A DNA stretch of 64,000 bases from Jannaschia sp. GRR-S6-38. GTDB lineage: Bacteria > Pseudomonadota > Alphaproteobacteria > Rhodobacterales > Rhodobacteraceae. The DNA lies in assembly GCF_029853695.1 (NCBI RefSeq), contig NZ_CP122537.1:744001-808000 (forward strand), in the 5' to 3' direction. A program made the position numbers and the translations under genes. Under the pieces are notes generated by a model. That model was not told where the DNA came from, did no database searches, and saw only the letters and a program-made list of their open reading frames with translations. Below are positions 16,816-24,367 of this stretch, piece by piece (the first letter of the stretch is position 1; each line of letters starts with the position of its first letter).

Positions 16816-19800
16816 TCAGGCGACCAGCGACTCCGCCTTCTTCAGATCGACCGAGACAAGCTGGCTCACGCCCTGCTCGACCATGGTGACGCCGAAGAGG
16901 CGGTCCATGCGGCTCATGGTGACGGCGTGGTGGGTGATGATCAGGAAGCGGGTCGCCGTGCGGCGGGTCATCTCGTCCAGCATGTCGCAGAACCGGGTGA
17001 CATTCGCGTCGTCGAGCGGCGCGTCCACCTCGTCGAGCACGCAGATCGGCGCGGGATTGGCCAGGAACACCGCGAAGATCAGCGCCAGCGCGGTCAGCGT
17101 CTGCTCGCCCCCCGACAGAAGCGACAGCGTCGACAGCTTCTTCCCGGGCGGCTGGCACATGATCTCGAGCCCGGCCTCCAGCGGATCGTCGCTCTCGACC
17201 AGTTCCAGCCGCGCCTCGCCCCCCTGGAAGAGATGCTTGAAGAGCTGGGCGAAATTGACGTTCACCGTGTCGAACGCATCAAGCAGCCGCTGCCGTCCCT
17301 CGCGGTTGAGCTGCGCGATCCCGGCGCGCAATTCGCTCACCGCCTGATCCAGGTCGACCTTCTCGGCGGCGAGCTGGTCGTGCTCCTCCTGCACCTCGCG
17401 GGCATCCTCCTCGGCGCGCAGGTTGACGGCGCCCAGCGCGTCGCGCTGGCGCTTGAGGCGGTTGACCTCGGTCTCGATCGCCTCGGCGGCGGGCAACGTT
17501 TCGGGATCGGCGTCGAGCCGCGCCAGCAATTCGGCCGGGGTGCAGTCCTGCGCCTCGGCGATCCGCTCCTCGGCATAGCCCAGCGCCTCGCGGGCGGCGT
17601 CCAGCCGGGCCTCGGCCCGGGCGCGAGCCTCGCGCGCCTCGCCCGCCTGCCGCTCGGCGTCGCGGGCGCCCTGCGCGGCTTCGCGCAGCGCGGTCTCGCC
17701 CAGGGCCAGCGCGTCGGCGGCGGCCTTGCGGCGCGTCTCGGCGCGGTCGATCTCGACGCCCAGCGTCTCGCGCTCGGCAGCCAGCCCCGCGGGCAGGCCC
17801 GCGGCCTCCGCCAGCTCCGCCTCGGCCCGCGTGCGGCGCTGCTCCAACTCGCCCGCGCGGATCTGCGCGCTGGACAGGCGGTCGCGCCAGCTCGCCAGCT
17901 CCCGGCCGACCTGCGCCAGCCGCGCCGCGCGGCCCTCGGCCTCGCGCTTGACCTCCTCGGCCTGCGCGCGGCGGGCCATCATCGCGATCCGCGCCGCCTC
18001 GACCGTGCCGCGCAAGGTTTCGAGCGCGGCGCGGGTGTCGTCTAGCGGCGCAAGCTCGCGCCGCGCCGCCTCCGCCTCGCGCTTCGCCTCGGCGGCCTCC
18101 AGCGCCTCGGCCTCGTGGCGGGCGACGGCCATCTGCGCGCTCTCCAGCCGCGAGGCGGCCATGCCCTTAGCGCCCTCGGCCTGCGCCAGCGCGCGGCCCG
18201 CCTCGGTCAGCGCGCGGTCGGCGGCGCGGCGGGTCTCGCGGGCCTCCGCCTCCTCGGCCTTGCGCCGCTCCAGCGTCCGCGCCAGCGCCTCATGCGCCGC
18301 GGTCGTCCCGTCGGCCCGGGCCTGCGCCTCATCGAGATCCTGCCGCAGGCTCGCCAGCCGGTTCACCTGCTGCAGCCGCAGCGCTGCCGCCGAGGGCGCC
18401 GCATCGGCCGAGGCGCGATACCCGTCCCAGCGCCACAGATCGCCGCGCTCCGAGACCAGAACCTGGCCCGGCGACAGGCGCGGCTGCATCTGCGCGGCCT
18501 CGTCGGGATCGACCAGCCCGACCTGGCCCAGCCGCCGGTCGAGCAGCGCCGGCGCCTCGACATGGGCGGCCAGCGGCGCGATCCCGTCGGGCAGGTTCGC
18601 GGGCCGGTCATAGGGCGGCAGGGCGGCCCAGCCGGTCTCGCCCTCGTCGCCCGTGCCCAGCTCGGTCGCGCGCAGATCCTCGCCGCAGGCCGCGCCCAGC
18701 GCCGCCTCGAAGCCCGGCGCGACCGTCACCCGGTCGAGAAGCGGCGCGCCCTCGCCCGTGTCGCGGGACAGAAGCTTCGAGAGCGCCGAGACCTCGGCCC
18801 CCAACGTGTTGACCACGCCCTCGGCCTCGGCGCGCTCGGTTCGGGCGCGACCCTCGGCATCCTGCGCGGCCTCGCGCGCGGCCTCGGCCTCGGCCAGCCG
18901 CGTCTCGGCCGCGGCCGCCGCGTCCTGCGCCCGGACCTGGGCCCCGCCCGCCTCGGCCTGCGCGGCATCGGCACCGTCGAGCGTCGCCCGGGCGGCCCCG
19001 GCCGCCGCGCGGGCGCGCTCGGCCTCGGCGGCGATGCGGGCCGTGCGCGTCTCGGCATCCTCGGCCATGCGGGCGACCGATTGGTGGCGCGCCGAGAGCC
19101 GGGCCAGGTCCTCCGTCAGCGTCGACAGCTCGGCCTCGCGCTCGGACAGGACGGCCGCCGCCTCGGTGGCCGCCGCCTGCGCCGCGGCCAGCGCGTCGCC
19201 CTGCCCGGCCCGCGCGGCCTCCAGCGCAGCGGCCTCCTCCTCAAGGCGCGCAATGGTCTCGCCCGCATCGCGGTTCAGCACTCCCTCGCGCTCGGCGTCC
19301 GAGCCCAGCTGCGCGATCCGCGCCTCCAGTCCTTCGATCCGGGCGCGCGCCGCCGCCTCGCGTTCGGCCAGCGTGTCGCGCTGCACCGTCAGGCGCTGCA
19401 GCACGGCGCCGGCGACGGCCTCCTCCTCGCGCAGCGGGGGCAGCGCGGCCTCGGCCTCGGCGCGCGCGGTCTCGGCCGCGCGGGCGCCGCGATCGGCGGT
19501 GGCCGCGGCGGTCTGGCGTTCGCGCAGGGTGGCATCGGCCGCGGCATGCGCCGCCTCGGCCTCGCGCCAGCGGCGGTAGAGCAGCATGCCCTCGGCCCGG
19601 CGCAGCGCCGCGCCGATCTCGCGGTAGCGGGCCGCCTGCCGCGCCTGCCGGGCCAGGCTGGCCAGCTGCGCGGCGAGCTGCTCGATCACGTCGTCGACCC
19701 GGGCCAGGTTGGCTTCCGTCGCGTTCAGCTTCAGCTCCGCCTCGTGGCGCCGCTGGTAGAGGCCGGAAATCCCCGCCGCCTCCTCCAGGATGCGGCGGCG

Positions 19801-20277
19801 GCGCTGCGGCTTGGCGTTGATCAGCTCGGCGATCTGGCCCTGCCGCACCAGCGCCGGGCTGTGCGCGCCGGTCGAGGCGTCGGCGAAGAGCATCTGCACG
19901 TCCCGCGCCCGCACGTCGCGCCCGTTGAGTTTGTAGGCGCTCCCCGCATCCCGCGTGATCCGTCGCACGACGTCCAGCGCGTCCGCGTCGTTGAAGGCGG
20001 CGGGCGCGGTGCGGTCGGTATTGTCGAGCGCCAGCGTCACCTCGGCGAAGTTGCGCGCCGGCCGCGAGGCGGCGCCGGCGAAGATCACGTCCTCCATCCC
20101 GCCGCCGCGCATCGCGGTCGGGCGGTTTTCGCCCATTACCCAGCGCAGCGCCTCGAGCAGGTTCGACTTGCCGCAGCCATTGGGGCCCACGACACCGGTC
20201 AGCCCGTCGGCGATCACCAGGTCGGTGGGATCGACGAAGGACTTGAAGCCGTTCAGCCTGAGGCGGGAGAATTGCAT
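16816..20277 (-). CDS. smc: Chromosome segregation protein SMC
   Basis: Condensin ATPase that compacts and segregates chromosomes together with ScpA and ScpB. The 1153-residue product has every expected part: Walker A GPNGCGKSN at residues 31-39, a long coiled coil, a hinge region around residues 495-640, the return coiled coil, the ABC signature LSGGEQTLTALALIFAV and Walker B PICVLDEVDAPLDDANV near the C-terminus. The coiled coils are unusually rich in Ala, Glu and Arg, which also creates very long meaningless open frames on the opposite strand. The start at 20277 gives the conserved MQFSRLRLNGFKSF beginning. Confidence 0.97.
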   Translation of the reverse strand: MQFSRLRLNGFKSFVDPTDLVIADGLTGVVGPNGCGKSNLLEALRWVMGENRPTAMRGGGMEDVIFAGAASRPARNFAEVTLALDNTDRTAPAAFNDADALDVVRRITRDAGSAYKLNGRDVRARDVQMLFADASTGAHSPALVRQGQIAELINAKPQRRRRILEEAAGISGLYQRRHEAELKLNATEANLARVDDVIEQLAAQLASLARQARQAARYREIGAALRRAEGMLLYRRWREAEAAHAAADATLRERQTAAATADRGARAAETARAEAEAALPPLREEEAVAGAVLQRLTVQRDTLAEREAAARARIEGLEARIAQLGSDAEREGVLNRDAGETIARLEEEAAALEAARAGQGDALAAAQAAATEAAAVLSEREAELSTLTEDLARLSARHQSVARMAEDAETRTARIAAEAERARAAAGAARATLDGADAAQAEAGGAQVRAQDAAAAAETRLAEAEAAREAAQDAEGRARTERAEAEGVVNTLGAEVSALSKLLSRDTGEGAPLLDRVTVAPGFEAALGAACGEDLRATELGTGDEGETGWAALPPYDRPANLPDGIAPLAAHVEAPALLDRRLGQVGLVDPDEAAQMQPRLSPGQVLVSERGDLWRWDGYRASADAAPSAAALRLQQVNRLASLRQDLDEAQARADGTTAAHEALARTLERRKAEEAEARETRRAADRALTEAGRALAQAEGAKGMAASRLESAQMAVARHEAEALEAAEAKREAEAARRELAPLDDTRAALETLRGTVEAARIAMMARRAQAEEVKREAEGRAARLAQVGRELASWRDRLSSAQIRAGELEQRRTRAEAELAEAAGLPAGLAAERETLGVEIDRAETRRKAAADALALGETALREAAQGARDAERQAGEAREARARAEARLDAAREALGYAEERIAEAQDCTPAELLARLDADPETLPAAEAIETEVNRLKRQRDALGAVNLRAEEDAREVQEEHDQLAAEKVDLDQAVSELRAGIAQLNREGRQRLLDAFDTVNVNFAQLFKHLFQGGEARLELVESDDPLEAGLEIMCQPPGKKLSTLSLLSGGEQTLTALALIFAVFLANPAPICVLDEVDAPLDDANVTRFCDMLDEMTRRTATRFLIITHHAVTMSRMDRLFGVTMVEQGVSQLVSVDLKKAESLVA

Positions 20278-20464
20278 GTCGCCATCCTGCCGCCGCCGCC
20301 CCGCCCGTCAAGCGCGGAGCGCCGCATCTGGGGGTGATGAGCGGCTTTTCCACAAGATATCGCAGGACGGCGCGCGAAACGGCCCCGCATCCCCGCCGGG
20401 CCCGGTCGCGCGACGCGCCGGGCCGCCCGCGCCGCTTCCGCCGCGGCGCCGGTCGCAATCGCGC

Positions 20465-20493
20465 TTGACGCAGCCCGGACGCGAGGCGCATCA
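20465..20493 (+). promoter_or_regulatory. Candidate sigma-70 promoter for the riboswitch-hupE transcript
   Basis: TTGACG (20465-20470), a 17-base spacer and GCATCA (20488-20493) lie directly before the first conserved riboswitch bases at about 20503, which is where a transcript starting from this promoter would begin. The -35 is good and the -10 weak. The rest of 20278-20464 contains no recognisable gene. Confidence 0.42.
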
Positions 20494-20502
20494 ACCCCGG
20501 GC

Positions 20503-20690
20503 AAGGTTCCTTCGCGCGAAGCGCATCGGAGGATGAAATGGGAATGCGGTGAGGGGGACCCAATCCGGGACCCGAATCCGCAGCCGCCCCCGCGACTGTG
20601 AGCGGCGAGCGGGACGTCACGATGCCACTGGGCCACCGGCCCGGGAAGGCGACGCCCCGCCGCGACCCGCGAGCCAGGAGACCAGCCCTG
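20503..20690 (+). promoter_or_regulatory. Cobalamin (AdoCbl) riboswitch
   Basis: Class-I-like cobalamin aptamer. The conserved strings appear in order: AAGGTTCC at the start, GGGAATGCGGTGAGG, the run CCGCAGCCGCCCCCGCGACTG split by the usual bulges, GCGGGACGTC, the B12-box core GCCACTGG (20624-20631), CCGGGAAGGCG and GAGCCAGGAGACCAGCC at the 3' closing stem. Binding of adenosylcobalamin should repress the downstream gene. A perfect CCGCCCC/GGGGCGG hairpin (20693-20708) follows immediately and may be the expression platform. The downstream gene is hupE, followed by cobW. Confidence 0.95.
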
Positions 20691-20802
20691 CACCGCCCCC
20701 CGGGGCGGCTTGGACGTAACGGACGGGGTGTTCCGTGACCGGGCCGGGCGCTGTGCCCCTCCCGCCACGACCCCCCTTCAGCAGAGACCCGAAGGGGACG
20801 AC

Positions 20803-21438
20803 ATGAATCGCATTCTCACCGCCGCCGCGCTCACCGCGCTCGCCACGCCCGCGCTGGCGCACCATCCGCTCGACGGCATGCCGATGGAGAGCGTCGCCCA
20901 CGGCCTGCTCTCGGGCGCGGGCCATCCCGTGCTGGGCTTCGACCACCTGTTCTTCGTGGCGCTGATGGGCGTCGCGGCCGCGCTCTGCGGCCTGCTGGCC
21001 CGCGCGCCGCTGGCCTATCTCGCGGCGATGCTGGGCGGCACGGCGCTGACGACGCTGGGCGTCGCCCTGCCCGCGCAGGAGGCGATGATCGTTCTGTCGC
21101 TGATCGTGCTGGGCGGCTGGCTGGCCTCGGGCCGGGCGCTGGCGACGGCACCGCTTCTGGCGGTCTTCGCGGGGTTCGGCCTGTTCCACGGCGCGGCCTT
21201 CGGCGCCGCGGTCGCGGGCCAGGAGGGCGGGCTCGCCGCCCCGGTCTTCGCGGGCTACCTGCTGGGGCTCTTCGCGGTGCAATACGCCCTGACCTTCGCC
21301 GCCGGGACCGCCGCGCGACGCCTGGCCGCCGCGGGCCCCGTCAACGCCCGCCTCGCCGGAGCGATGGGCGCGGGCGTGGGCCTGTTCCTCGCGCTCGAGA
21401 TGGTCGAGGGCCCGTTGCTGGCCGCCATCGCGGGCTGA
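20803..21438 (+). CDS. hupE: HupE/UreJ-family membrane protein, probable cobalt transporter
   Basis: A 211-residue protein with a cleavable signal (MNRILTAAALTALATPALA-H) followed by about six membrane helices. It has the HupE/UreJ signature HPVLGFDHLFFVALMGVAAAL near the N-terminus and a second histidine-containing helix GFGLFHGAAFGAAVAG. Family members carry Ni2+ or Co2+. The cobalamin riboswitch directly upstream argues for cobalt, since B12-repressed import of cobalt is a known logic for HupE homologues. The start at 20803 has a GAAGGGG ribosome site and makes the signal peptide N-terminal. Confidence 0.88.
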   Translation: MNRILTAAALTALATPALAHHPLDGMPMESVAHGLLSGAGHPVLGFDHLFFVALMGVAAALCGLLARAPLAYLAAMLGGTALTTLGVALPAQEAMIVLSLIVLGGWLASGRALATAPLLAVFAGFGLFHGAAFGAAVAGQEGGLAAPVFAGYLLGLFAVQYALTFAAGTAARRLAAAGPVNARLAGAMGAGVGLFLALEMVEGPLLAAIAG

Positions 21439-21481
21439 CACGCCACCCGCAGCGCGCGCCGGTTGCGGCCGGCGCGCCCGT

Positions 21482-21543
21482 GAGAATTTCCGGACCCGTG
21501 ATGTGAGGCGACCGCCCTGCCCATCACGGGTCTCGAAATACTC
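21482..21543. repeat. Inverted pair of a 22-base dispersed repeat
   Basis: GAGAATTTCCGGACCCGTGATG (21482-21503, shown here as two words GAGAATTTCC and GGACCCGTGATG) faces the complement of GAGTATTTCG plus AGACCCGTGATG (21522-21543), matching at 19 of 22 positions around an 18-base loop. It sits between hupE and cobW and would fold into a strong hairpin. Single copies of the same element occur at 29829-29850 and 59929-59950. Probably a REP-like or terminator-associated repeat. Confidence 0.75.
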
Positions 21544-21593
21544 AGGAACGTCCGCCCGCCGAACGCGCGGCGCCGCAGAAGAAGGTCCGCTTC

Positions 21594-22667
21594 ATGAAGA
21601 TCCCCGCCACCATCGTCACCGGCTTCCTCGGCGCCGGGAAGACCACGCTGATCCGCCACCTGCTGCAGAACGCGGGCGACCGGCGCATCGCGCTCATCAT
21701 CAACGAGTTCGGCGACCTGGGCGTCGATGGTGGCATCCTGAAGGGCTGCGGCATCGAGAGCTGTTCGGACGACGACGTGGTCGAGCTGTCGAACGGCTGC
21801 ATCTGCTGCACCGTGGCCGATGATTTCGTGCCGACCATGCAGGCGCTCCTGGCGCGCGAGACGCCACCCGACCATATCGTGATCGAAACCTCGGGCCTGG
21901 CCCTGCCCCAGCCGCTGGTGCGCGCCTTCGCCTGGCCCGACCTCAAGACCCGCGTCACCGTCGATGGAGTCGTCACCGTGCTCGACGGGCCCGCCGTGGC
22001 GGCGGGGACCTTCGCCGCCGATATCGCCGCCGTGGACCGACAGCGGGCGGCGGATGACGGGCTCGACCACGAGACGCCGCTGTCAGAGCTCTATGCCGAC
22101 CAGGTGGCCTGCGCCGACATGATCGTGGTCAACAAGATCGACCTGATGGGCGATCCCGCCCCGCTGATCGCCCGCTTGCGCGGCGAGGCGCGCGCGGGCG
22201 TGCAGGTCGTGCCCGCCGAGATGGGCGCGCTGCCCGCCGAGGTGCTGCTGGGCCGTGGCCAGGGGGCCGAGGACGACCTCGCCGCGCGGCACGAGATCCA
22301 TCACCACCATCACCACCACGATGACGACGACGATGACCACGATCACGACCACCATCACGAGCACGGCCACGACGCCTTCGAGAGCTTCGTGGTCGAGACG
22401 GCCGAGATCGCCGACCCGGCCGCCTTCGCCGCCCGGATCTCGGACGTGGTCCGGCGCCACGGCATTTTGCGGCTCAAGGGCTTCGCCAGCGTCGCGGGCA
22501 AGCCGATGCGGCTGACGGTGCAAGCGGTGGGCCCGCGGGTCGATCACTATTTCGACCGGCCGCTGAACGGCGACGCGCGCGGGGTGCGGCTGGTGGTGAT
22601 CGGGCAGGCCGGGCTGGACCGCGCCGCGATCGCGGCGGACCTGCAGGCCAGCCCCATTCCGGCGTGA
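21594..22667 (+). CDS. cobW: Cobalamin biosynthesis G3E GTPase CobW
   Basis: A 357-residue G3E P-loop GTPase thought to deliver Co2+ to the cobalt chelatase. Motifs: Walker A GFLGAGKTT at residues 10-18, Walker B-like region INEFGDLGVD, the metal-binding C-I-C-C at 69-72 (NGCICCTV), ETSGLALPQPL and guanine-specificity NKID. A linker at about residues 232-259 is almost pure histidine and aspartate (seven His, six Asp, then alternating H-D and H-E), suiting metal storage. The C-terminal CobW_C domain follows. The next gene overlaps its stop (GTGA). It lies between riboswitch-hupE and cobN, supporting the cobalt role. Confidence 0.95.
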   Translation: MKIPATIVTGFLGAGKTTLIRHLLQNAGDRRIALIINEFGDLGVDGGILKGCGIESCSDDDVVELSNGCICCTVADDFVPTMQALLARETPPDHIVIETSGLALPQPLVRAFAWPDLKTRVTVDGVVTVLDGPAVAAGTFAADIAAVDRQRAADDGLDHETPLSELYADQVACADMIVVNKIDLMGDPAPLIARLRGEARAGVQVVPAEMGALPAEVLLGRGQGAEDDLAARHEIHHHHHHHDDDDDDHDHDHHHEHGHDAFESFVVETAEIADPAAFAARISDVVRRHGILRLKGFASVAGKPMRLTVQAVGPRVDHYFDRPLNGDARGVRLVVIGQAGLDRAAIAADLQASPIPA

Positions 22668-23128
22668 CGCCCGGCCCCGGCATCACCGTCGCGGCGGCGG
22701 ATCCGCGCGATCCCGGTCCCGCCGCGCTGCTGGCGCAGAGCCATGCGCTGATGCGGGCGATGTTCCCGACCGATGCCTGCCATTTCCTCGACCTCGCGGC
22801 GCTGGCCGGCCCCGATATCCGCTTCGTCGCGGCCTCGGCCGACGGCGCGGTCCTCGGGACGGGCGCGCTCGCCCTGCGGGACGGGTATAGCGAGGTCAAA
22901 TCGATGTTCACCGCCCCCGAGGCGCGCGGGCGCGGCGTCGCCGACGCGGTCCTGCGGCACCTCATCGGGTTGGCCCGGGCCGAGGGCTGCGGCGTGCTGC
23001 GGCTGGAAACGGGGGTGGGGCTGGATGCGGCGCATCGGCTCTATGCCCGCCACGGCTTCCGGCCCCGCGGGCCCTTCGGCACCTACAGGGCGCAGCCCGA
23101 GAGCCTGTTCTACGAACGCGCGGTCTGA
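22664..23128 (+). CDS. GNAT-family N-acetyltransferase
   Basis: A 154-residue GCN5-related acetyltransferase. The acetyl-CoA site is recognisable as VKSMFTAPEARGRGVADAVLRHL (the R/Q-x-x-G-x-G/A loop: R-G-R-G-V-A), followed by a beta strand and the LETGVGLDAAHRLYARHGF segment typical of the fold. It starts at GTG 22664, inside the cobW stop codon, so it is coupled to cobW; whether the product has any role in B12 metabolism is unknown. Its 3' end overlaps the convergent psuG gene by 19 bases. Confidence 0.87.
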   Translation: MTPGPGITVAAADPRDPGPAALLAQSHALMRAMFPTDACHFLDLAALAGPDIRFVAASADGAVLGTGALALRDGYSEVKSMFTAPEARGRGVADAVLRHLIGLARAEGCGVLRLETGVGLDAAHRLYARHGFRPRGPFGTYRAQPESLFYERAV

Positions 23129-24024
23129 GCCGTCCCCGCCACCGCGATGCGCGCGGCGAGCCGCGCGTTGTTCAGCACCAGCGCGATATTGGCGGCGAGC
23201 GCCGTGCCGTCCGTCTCGGCGTTCAACCGGCCGAGCAGGAAGGGCGTGACCTCCTTGCCGTTGATGCCCCGCGCCGCCGCCTCGGCCAGCGCGGCCTCGA
23301 TCGTCCCGCCAATCGCGTCCGGGTCCAGCGCATCGGCCTCGGGGATGGGGTTGGCGACCAGCAGGCCGGTGCCCAGGCTCATCGCGGCATGGGCGGACCG
23401 GATCGCGGCGATTTCGGCCGCGTCGTCCACCCGCTCGCCCGCGGCGACGCCGGACCGGCGGGTGTAGAAGGCCGGGAACTCGTCGGCGCCGAAGACCAGC
23501 ACCGGCACGCGCAGCGTCTCGAGCGTCTCGATCGTGCGGGGGATGTCGAGGATCGATTTCACCCCCGCGCAGACCACGCAGACATCCGTGACGGCGAGTT
23601 CGGTCAGATCAGCGCTGACGTCGAGCCCGTCGCCGCGATGCACGCCGCCGATCCCGCCGGTCGCAAAAGTGCCGATCCCGGCCAGATGCGCGATCCGCAT
23701 CGTGGCGCTGACCGTGGTTCCGGCGGTCAGCCCGCGCACCGCGCAGAGCCCGAGATCGCGCGAGGCCGCCTTCACGACGGCGCCCCCCTGCCCCAGCCGC
23801 GCGATCTGCGCCGCGTCGAGCCCCGCGCAGGGCGTGCCGTCGATCACCGCGACCGTCGCCGGCACAGCGCCCTCGGCGCGCACGGCTGCTTCGACCTCGG
23901 CCGCGACCTCGGCGTTTCGCGGCCAGGGCATGCCGTGGCTGATGATGGTGGATTCCAGCGCCACCACCGGGCGGGCCTCGGCCAGCGCGGCGGCGACCTC
24001 GTCGGACAAGCGGATCTCGGTCAT
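23110..24024 (-). CDS. psuG: Pseudouridine-5'-phosphate glycosidase
   Basis: Cleaves the C-glycosidic bond of pseudouridine 5'-phosphate to uracil and ribose 5-phosphate. The 304-residue product is full length for the family, with the characteristic runs ALESTIISHGMPWPRN, PATVAVIDGTPCAGL, KAASRDLGL, TTVSATMRIAHLAGIGTFATGGIGGVHRG, SILDIPRTIETLET and NGKEVTPFLLGRL. The partner kinase PsuK is not adjacent, so pseudouridine would have to be phosphorylated by an enzyme encoded elsewhere. ATG 24024 gives a normal N-terminus. Confidence 0.95.
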   Translation of the reverse strand: MTEIRLSDEVAAALAEARPVVALESTIISHGMPWPRNAEVAAEVEAAVRAEGAVPATVAVIDGTPCAGLDAAQIARLGQGGAVVKAASRDLGLCAVRGLTAGTTVSATMRIAHLAGIGTFATGGIGGVHRGDGLDVSADLTELAVTDVCVVCAGVKSILDIPRTIETLETLRVPVLVFGADEFPAFYTRRSGVAAGERVDDAAEIAAIRSAHAAMSLGTGLLVANPIPEADALDPDAIGGTIEAALAEAAARGINGKEVTPFLLGRLNAETDGTALAANIALVLNNARLAARIAVAGTAQTARS

Positions 24025-24041
24025 GGCCGCCTCATGCCCGG

Positions 24042-24296
24042 TCAGACCGGTGGCGTCACGCCCTTCTTCGCGCAGCGCTTCAGATAGGCCGCGCGCCAGT
24101 GGCCGAAGCCCCCCATCGCCGCCTGCTGGCGCGCGATCAGGCGCACCAGCGCGGCGCGCGCGGCGGGCGCCTTCACCGGCTTGAAGGCCTTCTTCTGCGG
24201 CTTCGTCAGGGAACAGGCGATACAGTGCCGGGCCCCCTCGGGGCCGGCGCGGCGGTACTTGCAGACATCGATGCAGGGGGACGGGATCTTGCTCAT
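24042..24296 (-). CDS. DUF1289 family protein
   Basis: An 84-residue protein with the DUF1289 cysteine pattern: SPCIDVCKYRR (Cys 8 and 12), then ARHCIACSLT with two more cysteines, followed by a basic helical tail. The four cysteines probably hold a metal or an Fe-S cluster; no function is established. The start at 24296 gives the standard MSKIPSPC beginning. It is transcribed divergently from cobN, with 71 bases between the two starts. Confidence 0.87.
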   Translation of the reverse strand: MSKIPSPCIDVCKYRRAGPEGARHCIACSLTKPQKKAFKPVKAPAARAALVRLIARQQAAMGGFGHWRAAYLKRCAKKGVTPPV

Positions 24297-24367
24297 GCCA
24301 TCCCAACGCCCGCGCGGCCCGCCGGTTCGACTTGCACCGCGCGGCCCGCTGCCGCAGACCCGGGCGC

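Noticed and set aside
18115..20337. A 740-codon open frame antisense to smc, and similar ones nearby
   Set aside because: No motif, low-complexity Arg/Leu/Gln composition; smc on the other strand has all SMC motifs.
20338..20469. A 43-codon plus-strand ORF (MSGFSTRYRRTARE...) before the riboswitch
   Set aside because: Almost only Arg, Pro and Gly, no ribosome site, and its end lies within the promoter region.
22083..22547. A minus-strand ORF with a Val/Ile-rich stretch resembling a membrane helix
   Set aside because: It is the antisense of the His/Asp linker of cobW, so the hydrophobic stretch is an artefact.
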